A DNA stretch of 64,000 nucleotides from Aliagarivorans taiwanensis DSM 22990 (GCF_000429505.1 NZ_AUBZ01000023.1:1-64000), one strand, 5' to 3'; shown: positions 45,894 to 59,149, numbered from the stretch's first letter. Translations and numbers: made by a program. Notes: a model not told the origin generated them from the sequence alone.

Positions 45894-46898
45894 ATGTCAA
45901 CGATAAAGGATGTAGCAAAGCTGGCAGGCGTATCAGTTGCCACCGTATCACGGGTGGTAAACCGCTCCCCTCGAACCAGTGAGAAAGCCATTAAGGCGGT
46001 AACAGAGGCGATGGAAGCGCTCAGCTATCGTCCCAATGCGAATGCGCGCGCATTAGTTAGCCAAACCACCCAAACCATGGGCGTGTTGGTGGGGGATGTG
46101 TCTAACCCCTTCTTTGGCGCAATGCTCAAGTCTATCGATTTGGTCTGCCGCGATCAGGGCAAGCACCTGTTAATTGGCAACGGCTATCATGAAGCGGATA
46201 GCGAGCGAGAGGCCATTGAAATACTGATCAACAGCCGCTGTGAGTCCTTAGTCATCCACTCTAAAGGCCTCAGCGATGAGGACTTAACCAAGTTTTGCAA
46301 GGAAGTGCCTGGCTTGGTGGTGATCAACCGCCAGCTCGATGAAGTGCCTGAACGCTGTATCTCGCTGGATAACTACAAAGGCTCTTATCTGGCCACCGAG
46401 TATCTGCTCAATCAAGGCCACCGCGATATTGCCTATATCTGCTCCGAGCACGACATCGAAGATGCCGATAGCCGCAAACAAGGCTACCGCGACGCACTGG
46501 CGGCTCATGGCGTCAGCCCACAAGAGCATACCATTGCCTATGGTTATCCCGATGAGCAAGGCGGCGAGAAGGCGATGCGAGATCTGCTCTCACGAGGCGT
46601 GAGTGTCACCGCCGTCGCGGCGTACAACGACTACATGGCAGCCGGAGCAATGGCCTGTCTGGAAGAGAGTGACATCGCCGTTCCCGAGCAAGTGTCGGTG
46701 ATTGGCTTCGATGATGGCTTGATTTCGCGGTACATGAAGCCACGCCTGACCACCATTCGCTACCCCATTCAGCCGATGGCCGAGCAAGCGGCCAGATTGG
46801 CCCTACAGTTGGCCCAAGGCAGCTCCCCAGAATCTAGCCCGCACGTGTTTGTGCCCACCTTGGTCAAGCGTAACTCGGTTAAACCCCTTACTCAGTAA
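45894..46898 (+). CDS. LacI/GalR-family repressor of the galactoside regulon
   Basis: A 334-residue LacI/GalR regulator. The DNA-binding domain is MSTIKDVAKLAGVSVATVSRVVNRSPRTSEKAIKAVTEAMEALSYRPNANARAL. The hinge helix includes the RALV segment that inserts in the minor groove at the central CG. A periplasmic-binding-like sensor domain follows (TMGVLVGDVSNPFFGAMLKSID, CISLDNYKGSYLATEYLLNQGHRDIAYI, SVIGFDDGLISRYMKPRLTTI). It is flanked by alpha-galactosidase and lacZ genes. The TGTAAACGTTTACA-like sites in front of lamB, the galactosidase, the symporter and itself are its probable operators. Ligand likely a galactoside. Confidence 0.93.
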   Translation: MSTIKDVAKLAGVSVATVSRVVNRSPRTSEKAIKAVTEAMEALSYRPNANARALVSQTTQTMGVLVGDVSNPFFGAMLKSIDLVCRDQGKHLLIGNGYHEADSEREAIEILINSRCESLVIHSKGLSDEDLTKFCKEVPGLVVINRQLDEVPERCISLDNYKGSYLATEYLLNQGHRDIAYICSEHDIEDADSRKQGYRDALAAHGVSPQEHTIAYGYPDEQGGEKAMRDLLSRGVSVTAVAAYNDYMAAGAMACLEESDIAVPEQVSVIGFDDGLISRYMKPRLTTIRYPIQPMAEQAARLALQLAQGSSPESSPHVFVPTLVKRNSVKPLTQ

Positions 46899-46917
46899 TT
46901 TCCCTGTCTTAATAAGC

Positions 46918-46950
46918 AAACATCCCCCGCCGAGGCGAGGGATGTTTGTT
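46918..46950 (+). terminator. Bidirectional terminator between lacI-type gene and lacZ
   Basis: AAACATCCC-c-CGCC / GGCG-a-GGGATGTTT, a 13-bp stem with one mismatch and a 2-nt loop, followed by GTTTG. It lies between the two convergent genes. Confidence 0.85.
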
Positions 46951-46973
46951 TGACCGACAGTGATTGAGCGCGG

Positions 46974-50051
<3,078 letters not shown>

Positions 50052-50066
50052 TTACCTCAAAGAGTC

Positions 50067-50086
50067 ACGGCCCCTAGAGGGGCCGT
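50067..50086 (-). promoter_or_regulatory. Hairpin between the GPH symporter and lacZ
   Basis: ACGGCCCC / GGGGCCGT with a TAGA loop. On the minus (coding) strand no T run follows, so it is more likely an intercistronic mRNA hairpin than a terminator. Confidence 0.55.
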
Positions 50087-50093
50087 TTTATGC

Positions 50094-51461
50094 TTATGCG
50101 AGTTCTGGTGCCGCGTTGGGGCTGACTTCTTGTTGCTCCGGCGTAAAGCCTTCATGCAAGCGGTAGAAGCGTTTATAGATCCAAACACTCAGTAACATCA
50201 GTACGGTTGGAATGCCTAGCATCATGAACTGGATACCAAAGATGGTTGAGTCGGTTTGCACCACGTTTGGCTGATAGCCCACCAAGGTCAGACCCACACC
50301 TACAATAAAACCACCCAGTGCACCGGCGAATTTCACCAACATGGTTTGCACTGAGAAGATAACACTCTCACTGCGACGGCCAGTTTTGTGCTCACCGTAA
50401 TCCACAACGTCTGCCAGCATTACGGTTTGCAATGCATTGGTAATACCTACACCGAATTTAATCGCTGCACCAGCAAGACCAATCAAAATTGCGTTACCCG
50501 GCATCACAAGGTTCATTGCCAGTAGAATCACTGAAGACGCAATCGCAGCGCCACAGGCGATAATCCACAGGTTCTTGCGTGGTAGCCATGCCGCCAAGCG
50601 AGGGAACAGGAATACACCGGCAATCTCAGCCGCGCCCGCTACCATCATGTAGATTGGGAATAGTGCTTCATTACCCAGTGCATAGGCGAAGTAGTAGATA
50701 GCAAAGCCGCTAACCAGCATGTTTGCTACTTGGAACGACAATACAGTACCGATTAGCGCTTTAAGCTGATCGTTGCCATCGATGATTTGGATAACGTCAC
50801 GTACGTTAAAGCGCTCGGCTACGCCTGCAGAGACCTTAGCCTGCTCCTTCACGTTGATGCCGGTGAGGATGGCACTGAATACGAAGAATACCGCAACACC
50901 CATTGCCAGATAGGTAAAGCCTTGACCTTGGTCTTCGCCACCCAGTACACCCACCACATGCAGGCCATAGGTACCCATTAGGAACCACGCCAAGCTAGCG
51001 AACAGACGCGGCCAAACAACCAGCTTCTCACGCTCTTCACGGGCGTTGCTCAGTGCCGGGATCATTGACCAGTATGGGATATCCATAATGGTGTAAGTCA
51101 GGCCCCAAAGGATGTAAGCCACGGTTGCGTAGACCAGCAACGCAGTGCCTTCAAAGTTGTGAGTGCTAAACAGTGCAATCAACACCACCGAGTTAATCAG
51201 GGTGCCAATCACAATCCATGGACGGAACTTACCGAAGCGCGAACGGGTGTTATCTACCACCATGCCCATCATTGGGTCGGTAATCGCGTCAATAACCCGC
51301 GCAGCTAGAAAGATAGTACCCACGAATGCAGCTGAAATACCCGCTACATCAGTGAAATAGAACATTAGAAACAGGTAGATAGGTGCACAACCGAAGTCCT
51401 TGCCCAAGGCACCGATACCGTAAGAGAGTTTAGTTTTAAATGAAATCGTTGAGTCAGACAC
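50094..51461 (-). CDS. GPH-family galactoside:cation symporter (MelB/LacS type)
   Basis: A 455-residue MFS-fold sugar symporter of the glycoside-pentoside-hexuronide:cation family. Characteristic: KLSYGIGALGKDFGCAPIYLFLMFYFTDVAGISAAFVGTIFLAARVIDAITDPMMGMVVDNTRSRFGKFRPWIVIGTL, LTYTIMDIPYWSMIPALS, and MLADVVDYGEHKTGRRSESVIFSVQTMLVKFAGALGG. It imports galactosides with H+ or Na+. There is no LacS-type C-terminal IIA domain. It is first gene of the operon with lacZ; a TGGAAACGTTTACA site lies 85 nt upstream and a second, more distant site at 51698. Confidence 0.94.
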   Translation of the reverse strand: MSDSTISFKTKLSYGIGALGKDFGCAPIYLFLMFYFTDVAGISAAFVGTIFLAARVIDAITDPMMGMVVDNTRSRFGKFRPWIVIGTLINSVVLIALFSTHNFEGTALLVYATVAYILWGLTYTIMDIPYWSMIPALSNAREEREKLVVWPRLFASLAWFLMGTYGLHVVGVLGGEDQGQGFTYLAMGVAVFFVFSAILTGINVKEQAKVSAGVAERFNVRDVIQIIDGNDQLKALIGTVLSFQVANMLVSGFAIYYFAYALGNEALFPIYMMVAGAAEIAGVFLFPRLAAWLPRKNLWIIACGAAIASSVILLAMNLVMPGNAILIGLAGAAIKFGVGITNALQTVMLADVVDYGEHKTGRRSESVIFSVQTMLVKFAGALGGFIVGVGLTLVGYQPNVVQTDSTIFGIQFMMLGIPTVLMLLSVWIYKRFYRLHEGFTPEQQEVSPNAAPELA

Positions 51462-51545
51462 TCGTACTGCCCTTGTTTTACGAATTAGTTACAGTGCGCA
51501 TTATCTACATTCCCACTGGCATTTCTGTGATCGAAAAGACATAAA

Positions 51546-51559
51546 TGGAAACGTTTACA
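51546..51559. promoter_or_regulatory. LacI-family operator upstream of the GPH symporter
   Basis: TGGAAACGTTTACA, 13 of 14 identical to the lamB site, 85 nt before the symporter start codon. Confidence 0.75.
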
Positions 51560-51697
51560 CCGCTTTCTCGAATAATCTGCTTTGCATCATCGTTACAAAA
51601 GATCGCTGCAAGTCCCTTATACAGCGGAGATATAACGTATAAGTGTTCTGATTGATTACTTTTCAGACTTGTCGTGTAACTTGATTATTAACCACAA

Positions 51698-51711
51698 TGT
51701 AACCGTATACA
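51698..51711. promoter_or_regulatory. Second, upstream LacI-type site before the GPH symporter
   Basis: TGTAACCGTATACA, 12 of 14 identical to the lamB site and still symmetric, 152 bp upstream of the first site and 5 nt from the heptamer array. Could be an auxiliary looping operator. Confidence 0.5.
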
Positions 51712-51716
51712 CAACA

Positions 51717-51772
51717 GCTTTGGGCTTTGGGCTTTGGGCTTTGGGCTTTGGGCTTTGGGCTTTGGGCTTTGG
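51717..51772. repeat. Perfect (GCTTTGG)8 heptanucleotide tandem array
   Basis: Eight uninterrupted GCTTTGG copies. The plus strand carries seven GGG runs, each separated by CTTT, which is a classical G-quadruplex pattern. It is intergenic, between the symporter promoter and the end of the nqr operon. Confidence 0.97.
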
Positions 51773-51833
51773 CAAAAAGTTTTAGGTGAAGGAGACAAAA
51801 TCAAGGTGTTGAGAGCATATCGCAGCCACAAAA

Positions 51834-51862
51834 AAACGGCCACATAGGGCCGTTTATGGTCA
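51834..51862 (-). terminator. Terminator of the nqr operon
   Basis: AAACGGCC at 51834-51841 and GGCCGTTT at 51848-51855. On the minus strand the stem is followed by TTTTTT. It lies 25 nt past the nqrM stop. Confidence 0.88.
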
Positions 51863-51879
51863 TCCAGGGCTGGGTTGCA

Positions 51880-52116
51880 CTAGATAATGCGATTCTCTTT
51901 TTGCATCGCCTGGCGAGTCTTCTCTTTGGCCGCTTCCTTAGCCATTTTCGCCTTACGACGATCACAAGGCTCGGGGCAGTCACACTCTTTGTCGATGCCC
52001 ACCGATGCCAGTCCACCACAGCTGCCGCTGATGGTTTTCTGCTGCACAATGTAACCAATTGCCATGGCGGCAATGATCACCAGGAAAAATACGAAGGTCG
52101 CGATAAAGTACGCCAT
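51880..52116 (-). CDS. nqrM: Na+-NQR maturation protein NqrM
   Basis: A 78-residue protein of the NqrM (formerly DUF539) family, needed to assemble the Fe centre between NqrD and NqrE. One N-terminal membrane segment (IATFVFFLVIIAAMAIGYI) is followed by the conserved cysteines in SGSCGGLASVGIDKECDCPEPCDRRK, thought to deliver iron. GAGG precedes the ATG. It is the last gene of the nqr operon, after apbE, as in Vibrio. Confidence 0.95.
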   Translation of the reverse strand: MAYFIATFVFFLVIIAAMAIGYIVQQKTISGSCGGLASVGIDKECDCPEPCDRRKAKMAKEAAKEKTRQAMQKENRII

Positions 52117-52158
52117 TGATTACCTCTAGTTTGCCCCTCAGCGGTGCCCGACTTTTGG

Positions 52159-53187
52159 CTACTGCTGAATCAAAGGAGCGAATGCGTCGCTGATATGTTC
52201 AGCAAACTCTTCACCCTGTTTCTCGATAATATACACAGCCAGTGCCCGCTCCTTTGCCATGGCCATACTCGCTTCAACACCCATTACGGTGAAGGCGGTT
52301 GCATAAGCGTCGGCCATCATACTGCTTTGGGTTACCACTGTCACGGATACGATCTTATTGGCAATTGGCTTAGCAGTCGCGGGATTGATGGTGTGTGAAT
52401 AACGGACCCCATCATGCTCGAAATAATTTCGATAATCGCCGGAGGTTGCCAGCCCTCCATCACCCGGGGCGATGATCTTCTGGATAGCCCCCGTGCCACC
52501 CGCCACCGGTTTTTCAACCGCAATACGCCATGGCGCATCTTTGTCGTTGTGCCCTTTCAGGCGCAGCTCACCGCCGATGTCGACCAGGTAGTTGGCCACG
52601 CCTTGCGCTTCCAACACCTCGGCAACGCGGTCCACTCCATGGCCTTTAGCTATCGCCGACAGGTCCAGATAGAGCTCTGGAACAGCCTTGCTCAGCATGC
52701 CATCTTGCAGGCTTAGGTGCTGATAACCCACTTTCGCGCTCGCTTGTGCCACTTGCTCATCGCTAGGGATGGTTTCCGGGCGACCTTCAGGGCCGAAGCC
52801 CCACAAGTTGACCAATGGGCCAACGGTTGGGTCAAACGCACCAGCAGTTGCCTCTGAGAGCGCAATAGATGCGTCCATCACATAGGCAAAGTGCGATGAG
52901 ATTGCCATCGGCTCACTGCCCTCGGACTGGTTAAAGCGCGAGATCTCGGAGCTGGGGCGGTAGGTCGACATCTCATCGTTGACCGCTTCCAGTTCAGCAT
53001 CAATCAATGCCTGTAGCGCCTCACCGTCGGGCAGTTGCGCCTTGGTGTCCACCACTTTCACCTGATAGTAGGTGCCCATGGTCGAGCCGGTAATCTGCAG
53101 GGTGTAAAGATCGCTGGATTTCTCACAGCCACTAATAAAAAAGGCCAGCCCGATAAGGGCCAGCCATTGCTTTAAGGTCGTTTTCAC
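52159..53187 (-). CDS. apbE: FAD:protein FMN transferase ApbE (lipoprotein)
   Basis: A 342-residue flavin transferase that attaches FMN covalently to Thr residues of NqrB and NqrC. The N-terminal lipobox LAFFISGC makes it a membrane-anchored periplasmic protein. Motifs are ITGSTMGTYYQVK, YLDLSAIAKGHGVDRV, NYLVDIGGELRLKGHN and the Mg-binding DAYATAFTVMG. The start is GTG, 3 nt after the nqrF stop, with GGTGG from the end of nqrF as the probable ribosome site, implying translational coupling. Confidence 0.95.
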   Translation of the reverse strand: MKTTLKQWLALIGLAFFISGCEKSSDLYTLQITGSTMGTYYQVKVVDTKAQLPDGEALQALIDAELEAVNDEMSTYRPSSEISRFNQSEGSEPMAISSHFAYVMDASIALSEATAGAFDPTVGPLVNLWGFGPEGRPETIPSDEQVAQASAKVGYQHLSLQDGMLSKAVPELYLDLSAIAKGHGVDRVAEVLEAQGVANYLVDIGGELRLKGHNDKDAPWRIAVEKPVAGGTGAIQKIIAPGDGGLATSGDYRNYFEHDGVRYSHTINPATAKPIANKIVSVTVVTQSSMMADAYATAFTVMGVEASMAMAKERALAVYIIEKQGEEFAEHISDAFAPLIQQ

Positions 53188-53190
53188 GAA

Positions 53191-54414
53191 TTAACCACCA
53201 AAGTCATCCAACATGATGTTTTCGTCTTCAACGCCCAGATCTTTGAGCATGTTAATCACAGCCGCGTTCATCACCGGTGGACCACACATGTAGTATTCAC
53301 AGTCTTCCGGCGCTTCGTGGTCGCGCAGATAGTTCTCGAACAGAACGTTGTGAATGAAGCCGGTGTAGCCATCCCAGTTGTCGCCCTCTTGCGGGTCAGA
53401 CAGGGCTACGTGCCACTGGAAGTTCTCGTTGTCGGCTGCCAGACCATCGAAGTCTTCTTGGTAGAAGATCTCACGACGTGAACGGGCACCGTACCAGAAG
53501 CTCATCTTACGGCTAGACTTCAGACGCTTAAGCTGATCGAAGATGTGTGAACGCATTGGCGCCATACCAGCACCACCACCGATAAATACCATCTCGTTGT
53601 CGGTCTCTTTGGCGAAGAACTCACCGAATGGACCAGAGATAGTCACTTTATCGCCCTTCTTCAGGTTGAAGATGAACGATGACATCTTGCCCGGAGGCAG
53701 AGTCATATCGTTTGGCGGCGGAGTAGCGATACGCACATTCAGCATAATCAGGCCTTCTTCCTCAGGGTAGTTGGCCATTGAGTATGCACGAATGGTTTCT
53801 TCGTCTACTTTCGATTCCAGCTTGAACAGGTCGAAGTGGTCCCAGTCGCCACGGTACTGATCTTCGATATCGAAGTCAGAGAACTTAACGTGGTGAGCAG
53901 GTGCTTCAATCTGAATGTAACCACCGGCGCGGAACGGTACTGATTCACCATCAGGGATCTGCAGTACCAATTCTTTAATGAAGGTGGCTTGGTTGTCGTT
54001 AGAGATAACCTCACAATCCCACTTCTTCACACCGAAGATTTCTTCTGGAAGCTGGATTTCCATATCTTCTTTTACGTTAACCTGACAGGCCAAACGCAAA
54101 CCTTCACGGGCTTCGCCCTTAGAGATATGGTCAAGCTCGGTTGGCAGAATGTCGCCTCCACCAGACTTAACAGTTGCATGACACTGGCCACACGAGCCAC
54201 CGCCACCACAAGCAGAAGAAATAAAGATACCGTTGCTACCCAGCACGTTCAGCAGCTTGCTGCCGGCGCTGGTAGTAATGGTCTTTTCTGGATCACCGTT
54301 AATGGTGATCTTGATTTCACCCGAAGCTACGAGCTTAGACTTAGCAAACAAAATCACTGCTACCAAGGCCAAGACGAGCAAGGTAAACATCATTACGCCG
54401 AGAATAATTTCCAT
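53191..54414 (-). CDS. nqrF: Na+-NQR subunit F
   Basis: A 407-residue NADH-oxidising subunit. The N-terminal membrane helix is followed by a ferredoxin-type [2Fe-2S] domain ([17 protein letters not shown] plus the later LACQV cysteine). An FAD domain ([12 protein letters not shown]) and an NADH-binding domain ([32 protein letters not shown]) complete it. It passes electrons from NADH through FAD and the cluster into the membrane part of the pump. AAGGA lies about 9 nt before the ATG. Confidence 0.97.
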   Translation of the reverse strand: MEIILGVMMFTLLVLALVAVILFAKSKLVASGEIKITINGDPEKTITTSAGSKLLNVLGSNGIFISSACGGGGSCGQCHATVKSGGGDILPTELDHISKGEAREGLRLACQVNVKEDMEIQLPEEIFGVKKWDCEVISNDNQATFIKELVLQIPDGESVPFRAGGYIQIEAPAHHVKFSDFDIEDQYRGDWDHFDLFKLESKVDEETIRAYSMANYPEEEGLIMLNVRIATPPPNDMTLPPGKMSSFIFNLKKGDKVTISGPFGEFFAKETDNEMVFIGGGAGMAPMRSHIFDQLKRLKSSRKMSFWYGARSRREIFYQEDFDGLAADNENFQWHVALSDPQEGDNWDGYTGFIHNVLFENYLRDHEAPEDCEYYMCGPPVMNAAVINMLKDLGVEDENIMLDDFGG

Positions 54415-54443
54415 CGACTATTTTCCTTGTAGTTATTGGCCGC

Positions 54444-55052
54444 TTACAGCGAAACGCCTGAAAACGCCATGAAAGCCATCGCCATCAAACCTACGGTGAT
54501 AAAGGTAATACCCAAACCACGTAGACCCGGAGGCACGTCAGAGTACTTCATCTTCTCGCGAAGACCTGCCAGAGCAACAATCGCCAGCATCCAGCCCACA
54601 CCGCTACCTACGGCGTAAACGAAAGATTCTGCCAGGTTGTACTCACGCTGTACCATGAAGGATACGGCACCAAAGATGGCACAGTTCACGGTGATCAGTG
54701 GCAAGAAGATACCCAGAGCCTGATAAAGAGCCGGGAAGAACTTGTCCAGTACCATCTCAAGGATCTGTACCAGTGCAGCGATCACACCAATGAACGCGAT
54801 GAAGTTCAGGAAGCTCAGGTCAACTTCAGGCAGACCAGCCCAAGCCAGCGCACCCGGCGCCAACAGGCTGGTGTAAATGATTTGGTTTACCGGAACCGCA
54901 ATACCCAGTACTACGATTACCGCTACACCCAGACCGAAAGAGGTTTTAATCTTTTTCGATACTGCCAGGAAGGTACACATACCCAACAGGAAAGCGAGCG
55001 CCAAGTTTTCGATGAAAACAGAGCGAACGAAGAGACTAATATAATGTTCCAC
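54444..55052 (-). CDS. nqrE: Na+-NQR subunit E
   Basis: A 202-residue membrane subunit with six helices. It pairs with NqrD in an inverted-topology arrangement and ligates the intramembrane Fe centre. [34 protein letters not shown] has the conserved Cys in GMC, and [14 protein letters not shown] the second. The start is GTG with AAAGGAG 7 nt upstream. Confidence 0.97.
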   Translation of the reverse strand: MEHYISLFVRSVFIENLALAFLLGMCTFLAVSKKIKTSFGLGVAVIVVLGIAVPVNQIIYTSLLAPGALAWAGLPEVDLSFLNFIAFIGVIAALVQILEMVLDKFFPALYQALGIFLPLITVNCAIFGAVSFMVQREYNLAESFVYAVGSGVGWMLAIVALAGLREKMKYSDVPPGLRGLGITFITVGLMAMAFMAFSGVSL

Positions 55053-55056
55053 TAGC

Positions 55057-55689
55057 TTACTCCTTTGGCTCTACTTGCGCTGGGTCGTAAGTACGGATTA
55101 CCCAGATAATCAGGCCGATAATGAAGAAGGCTGACGCAGGCAGTAGCAACAGACCGTTTGGCTGATACCAACCACCGTTGTTAACCAGCGGCATGATTTC
55201 GATACCGAAAAGCGAACCAGCACCGAAGAACTCACGAATCGCGCCTACAACCATCAGGATCAGACCGTAGCCCAAACCGTTACCGATACCGTCGATGAAC
55301 GACTTAAGCGGTGGCTCTTTCATCGCGAACGCTTCTGCGCGGCCCATCACGATACAGTTGGTAATAATCAGACCAACGAATACCGAGAGCTCTTTAGAGA
55401 TGTCATAAACCACTGCCTTAAGGATTTGGTCTACAACAATTACTAGTGAAGCGATGATCGCCATCTGCACGATGATACGTACACTACTAGGAATGTGATT
55501 TCGAATAAGCGAAATCGACAGGTTCGACAATGAGCATACAAAAACAACCGCCAGGGTCATAACCAGTGCAGTTTGCAGGCTGCTGGTTACGGCCAGTGCG
55601 GAACAGATACCTAGTACCTGAAGCGCGATAGGGTTGTTTGAAACTACAGGGTTCGATAGAACCTGTTTCATTTCTTTAGCATTAGCCAT
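55057..55689 (-). CDS. nqrD: Na+-NQR subunit D
   Basis: A 210-residue membrane subunit. Conserved: [21 protein letters not shown] with the Fe-ligand Cys, and [17 protein letters not shown] with the second Cys. With NqrE it forms the Fe-containing part of the sodium channel. Its ATG overlaps the nqrC stop (TAATG). Confidence 0.97.
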   Translation of the reverse strand: MANAKEMKQVLSNPVVSNNPIALQVLGICSALAVTSSLQTALVMTLAVVFVCSLSNLSISLIRNHIPSSVRIIVQMAIIASLVIVVDQILKAVVYDISKELSVFVGLIITNCIVMGRAEAFAMKEPPLKSFIDGIGNGLGYGLILMVVGAIREFFGAGSLFGIEIMPLVNNGGWYQPNGLLLLPASAFFIIGLIIWVIRTYDPAQVEPKE

Positions 55690-56468
55690 TAGATCAGGCC
55701 TCCGTCTTGAATGCGGCCCAGGAACTTGCCAAAGCCATTGTCACTCAGCCAGAAGTCAAAGGTGTTAGTTACACCGTTGCTGGTCAGGGTTGAACCTGAC
55801 AGACCGTCAACTTCGTGGATGGAGTTAGGATCTGCGCTACCTTTAGCAACCGTGATTGCTGGGCTGCCCTGCTCGTCGAACAGTTGCTTGCCAACAAACT
55901 TAGCTTGCCATAGCGGGTTAGCCACTTCGCCACCTAGCCCCGGGGTTTCACCCTGGTCGTAGTAAACGATAGCGTCAATAGTTTGGCCGTCAGGCTGTAC
56001 CGCCAAGAAGGCGTACATGGTCGACCACAGACCGTAACCGTGAATCGGCAGAATCACACGTTCAAAGTCACCGCTTTCGCCACGTACAAAGTAAACCTTT
56101 GCAACGTTTGCGCGGCGAACGATGCCAGCTACGTCTTGCTCAGAGGTCAGACGGATGCTGGTCTCTGGCTCTTTAGCTGCAGCGCGCTGATCAAAATCGG
56201 CGATTTCTTCAGCAGATGCATCTACGAACTCACCGGTGTTCAGATCAACCAAACGCGGCTCAATCACTTCTTCGTAAACGTCACCGACACTGCGGCCGTC
56301 TAGCTCAACGCCCGATACCGCCAGAATGTTGCGCTGCACGTCTTCAACAATGTTACGTTGTTGAATGTCGCGCAGGCCAACAGCGGCTACTGATACGATG
56401 ATGGAACAAACAAGGCTAACACCCAGTACTACCTTAAGGGTGTTACCCAGAGAATCATTACTGGCCAT
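55689..56468 (-). CDS. nqrC: Na+-NQR subunit C
   Basis: A 259-residue subunit with one N-terminal membrane helix and a periplasmic domain carrying covalent FMN on the Thr of [10 protein letters not shown] (the S-G-x-T-x-T site used by ApbE). [14 protein letters not shown] and [10 protein letters not shown] are family blocks. ATG 56468, with GGAGG 10 nt upstream, is preferred to a TTG at 56477 that lies too close to the ribosome site. The start overlaps nqrB by 11 nt. Confidence 0.96.
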   Translation of the reverse strand: MASNDSLGNTLKVVLGVSLVCSIIVSVAAVGLRDIQQRNIVEDVQRNILAVSGVELDGRSVGDVYEEVIEPRLVDLNTGEFVDASAEEIADFDQRAAAKEPETSIRLTSEQDVAGIVRRANVAKVYFVRGESGDFERVILPIHGYGLWSTMYAFLAVQPDGQTIDAIVYYDQGETPGLGGEVANPLWQAKFVGKQLFDEQGSPAITVAKGSADPNSIHEVDGLSGSTLTSNGVTNTFDFWLSDNGFGKFLGRIQDGGLI

Positions 56469-57672
56469 CGCGAGCAATCCTCCGTTTGATGTTCGCCTGA
56501 ACGACGAAGTAGTCGAAAATAGGCGCGAATAAGTTTGCGAACAAGATGGCCAGCATCATACCTTCAGGGAAGGCTGGGTTAACTACGCGAACCAGTACTA
56601 CCATCACACCAATCAGACCGCCGTACCACCAACGACCTTTGTTGGTGAATGAAGCAGACACAGGATCAGTTGCCATAAAGAACATACCGATAGCGAAACC
56701 ACCCAGTACCAAGTGCCAGTGTGGTGGAACCTGGAACATGTTGTTGGTTTCAGAACCGATCATGTTGAACAGCAAGCTGGTTGCGATCATACCAATCATC
56801 ACGCCACCGACGATGCGCCAAGACGCAATGCGGTTGAACATCAGGAAGGCACCGCCCAAGAACAGCAACAGGGTTGAGGTTTCACCCATCGAACCTGCGA
56901 TGCTACCGAAGAACGCATCAGACCAGCTGATACCGGCTTCAGTCAGACCTTGGATACCGTCAGCTGCCGCTACGCTCAGGGCAGTTGCACCTGAGTAACC
57001 GTCTACCGCAGTCCACACTGCATCACCAGAGATGCCAGTAGGATATGCGAAGAACAGGAACGCACGGCCCGCCAACGCTGGGTTCAAGAAGTTTTTACCG
57101 GTACCACCGAATACTTCCTTGGCGATAACCACACCAAAGGTAATACCCAGCGCAACCTGCCACAGCGGGATAGTTGCAGGCAAAATCAGCGGGAACAGCA
57201 TCGATGATACGAAGAAGCCTTCGTTCACTTCGTGCTTACGTACCGAGGCAAACAGTACTTCCCAGAAACCACCTACCAGGAACGACACCAGGTAAACCGG
57301 TACGAAGTACATGGCACCGTACATCATACTGGCGAACCAGCCTGCATCAGCGCCCATAGGTACGCCCAGCATGGTCAGGATGGCAGTACGCCAGCCTTCA
57401 GGGGCCGCATAGCCGGCAACAATCGCGTCATTGGCTTGCACACCCGTATTGAACATGCCGTAGAACACCGCTGGCAGCAGCGCAACGTACACGAAAATCA
57501 TGATGCGCTTCAGGTCGATAGCGTCACGAACGTGAGTGTTCTTCTTGGTTACCAAACCAGGGGTGTAGAAGAAGGTTGCAGTTGCTTCGTAAAGCGCAAA
57601 CCACTTCTCGTGCTTTCCACCAGGGTGGAAGTTAGGTTCGATTTTCTCGATGTAGTCTTTTAAAAAGCTCAT
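56458..57672 (-). CDS. nqrB: Na+-NQR subunit B
   Basis: A 404-residue membrane subunit with about ten helices, FMN covalently bound at the Thr in [16 protein letters not shown], riboflavin, and the main Na+ pathway. Family blocks are [59 protein letters not shown] and [22 protein letters not shown]. It starts just after the nqrA stop. Confidence 0.97.
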   Translation of the reverse strand: MSFLKDYIEKIEPNFHPGGKHEKWFALYEATATFFYTPGLVTKKNTHVRDAIDLKRIMIFVYVALLPAVFYGMFNTGVQANDAIVAGYAAPEGWRTAILTMLGVPMGADAGWFASMMYGAMYFVPVYLVSFLVGGFWEVLFASVRKHEVNEGFFVSSMLFPLILPATIPLWQVALGITFGVVIAKEVFGGTGKNFLNPALAGRAFLFFAYPTGISGDAVWTAVDGYSGATALSVAAADGIQGLTEAGISWSDAFFGSIAGSMGETSTLLLFLGGAFLMFNRIASWRIVGGVMIGMIATSLLFNMIGSETNNMFQVPPHWHLVLGGFAIGMFFMATDPVSASFTNKGRWWYGGLIGVMVVLVRVVNPAFPEGMMLAILFANLFAPIFDYFVVQANIKRRIARDGQ

Positions 57673-57674
57673 GC

Positions 57675-59015
57675 TTAACCTTCCTTCTCAATCGTGGTCA
57701 AACATTCGCGCAGGATGTCACCATATTCGTATTTGCCAGGGCAAACGAAGGTGCACAGCGCGAGATCTTCTTCATCCAGCTCCAGACAGCCAAGCTGAGT
57801 AGCACCGTCGGTATCACCGGCGATCATGTCACGAAGCAGCATGGTAGGCAGGATGTCCAGAGGCATAACGCGCTCATATTGACCGATTGGCACCATGGCA
57901 CGCTCACTACCGCCGGTAGTGGTGGTCATGGAGAACAATTTGTTCTTGTTCATGCCAGAGGTGAAGATGCGAGCCAGAGAGAATTTGTTGGCACCAGGCG
58001 CAGCCCAGCCCATAAACTCTTTCTCATACCCTTCTTCAAGCGCGCTCACCTGATTATGGTAACGGCCCAAGTAGGCATGAGGACCAGTCGCGTGGGTACC
58101 TTTCAGTACTGAACCTGAAATCACACGGTGGTTGCCATCAACCAGTTCGCCGGCAATCAGCTCATCGGTGTTAGCACCCAGCTCGGTGCGCAGCAAGCGT
58201 GGCTCTTTAACCACAGGACCTGCCAAGGCAACGACGCGTTGGTTGTAGATTCGACCAGTTTCGAACAGCTTACCGAAGGCGATCACGTCCTGATAGCTGA
58301 TAGACCATACCATGCGCTGAGCGCTGGCAGGTTTTAGCATGTGAATGTGAGTACCGGCCAGACCTGCTGGGTGTGGACCTGCAAACACTTGCTCCTGAAC
58401 GCGTGCCGCGTTGGATACTGGAAGCTGGTAGTCGCCTTTACATACGAATACTTCACCTTCGGTCAGGCGGCTTAGCACGCGCAGACCATTCAGGTAAGCA
58501 TTGCTTTCTGCTTCGATAACTACTTTAGGATCGCCAGCCAGAGGGTTGGTGTCGATAGCAGTCACGAAAATCGCAGAAGGTACGCTGTCGATAGCAGGTA
58601 CTTTGCTGTAAGGACGGGTACGTAGTGCAACCCACTGACCAGACTGAACCAGCTTATCAACGATCTGCTGACGCTCTACTTTAGCGATCTCGGTCTGTTC
58701 CAGCGCACCAAAGTCAATGCTGTCACCGTCTTGCTTCTCGATAACCACTGACTGCAGTACACGCTTGGCACCACGATTAACTTCACGAACTACGCCGGCA
58801 CAAGGGGCGGTAAATACCACACCGGGAGTCTTTTTATCTTCGAACAGCGTCTGACCTTGACTAACCACGTCACCTACTCGGACTTTCATCGTAGGGCGCA
58901 TGCCTACATAGTCTTCGCCGAGCACAGCAACACGGGTCACTTTTGACGCGTCCACTATTTGCTGTTTTGGACCACCTTTAATAGGAAGATCCAAGCCTTT
59001 GTTTATTGTAATCAT
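57675..59015 (-). CDS. nqrA: Na+-NQR subunit A
   Basis: A 446-residue peripheral subunit on the cytoplasmic side that contributes to ubiquinone binding. Typical: [60 protein letters not shown], and [30 protein letters not shown]. First gene of nqrABCDEF-apbE-nqrM. AGAGAG precedes the ATG. Confidence 0.97.
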   Translation of the reverse strand: MITINKGLDLPIKGGPKQQIVDASKVTRVAVLGEDYVGMRPTMKVRVGDVVSQGQTLFEDKKTPGVVFTAPCAGVVREVNRGAKRVLQSVVIEKQDGDSIDFGALEQTEIAKVERQQIVDKLVQSGQWVALRTRPYSKVPAIDSVPSAIFVTAIDTNPLAGDPKVVIEAESNAYLNGLRVLSRLTEGEVFVCKGDYQLPVSNAARVQEQVFAGPHPAGLAGTHIHMLKPASAQRMVWSISYQDVIAFGKLFETGRIYNQRVVALAGPVVKEPRLLRTELGANTDELIAGELVDGNHRVISGSVLKGTHATGPHAYLGRYHNQVSALEEGYEKEFMGWAAPGANKFSLARIFTSGMNKNKLFSMTTTTGGSERAMVPIGQYERVMPLDILPTMLLRDMIAGDTDGATQLGCLELDEEDLALCTFVCPGKYEYGDILRECLTTIEKEG

Positions 59016-59089
59016 ACTCTCTTACACATGTGTTGGGTCGGAAGACGAGCGATATTTCTCGTGGCTTGAACAGAGAATCGCTCTGATAA

Positions 59090-59121
59090 TTAGCTAACAT
59101 TTTCAAGACATTTAGCTAACA
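59090..59121. promoter_or_regulatory. Twin TTAGCTAACA sites in the nqrA leader
   Basis: TTAGCTAACA at 59090-59099 and again at 59112-59121, exactly 22 bp apart (two helical turns). Each contains the palindrome TTAGCTAA. They lie about 75-106 nt before the nqrA start and just downstream of the putative -10 box, a position suiting a repressor. Confidence 0.5.
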
Positions 59122-59140
59122 AGCCACAAAAACCGCGGGT

Positions 59141-59149
59141 ATTCTAGCA
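59141..59149 (-). promoter_or_regulatory. Putative extended -10 box of the nqr operon
   Basis: On the minus strand TGCTAGAAT matches an extended -10 element (TGnTATAAT with one change). A TTGGAG -35-like element lies about 19 nt upstream. Start would be about 120 nt before nqrA. Confidence 0.4.

Larger units (their letters stand above)
51462..51879. other. Intergenic region between the GPH symporter and nqrM: operators, G-rich array, terminator
   Basis: 418 nt without a gene. From left to right it contains the symporter promoter area, two LacI-type sites, the (GCTTTGG)8 array and the nqr operon terminator. No ORF of plausible quality was found. Confidence 0.7.

Noticed and set aside
51717-51772. 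Heptamer array as a CRISPR or integron-type repeat
   Set aside because: It is a direct 7-bp tandem repeat without spacers, so it is a microsatellite-like array.
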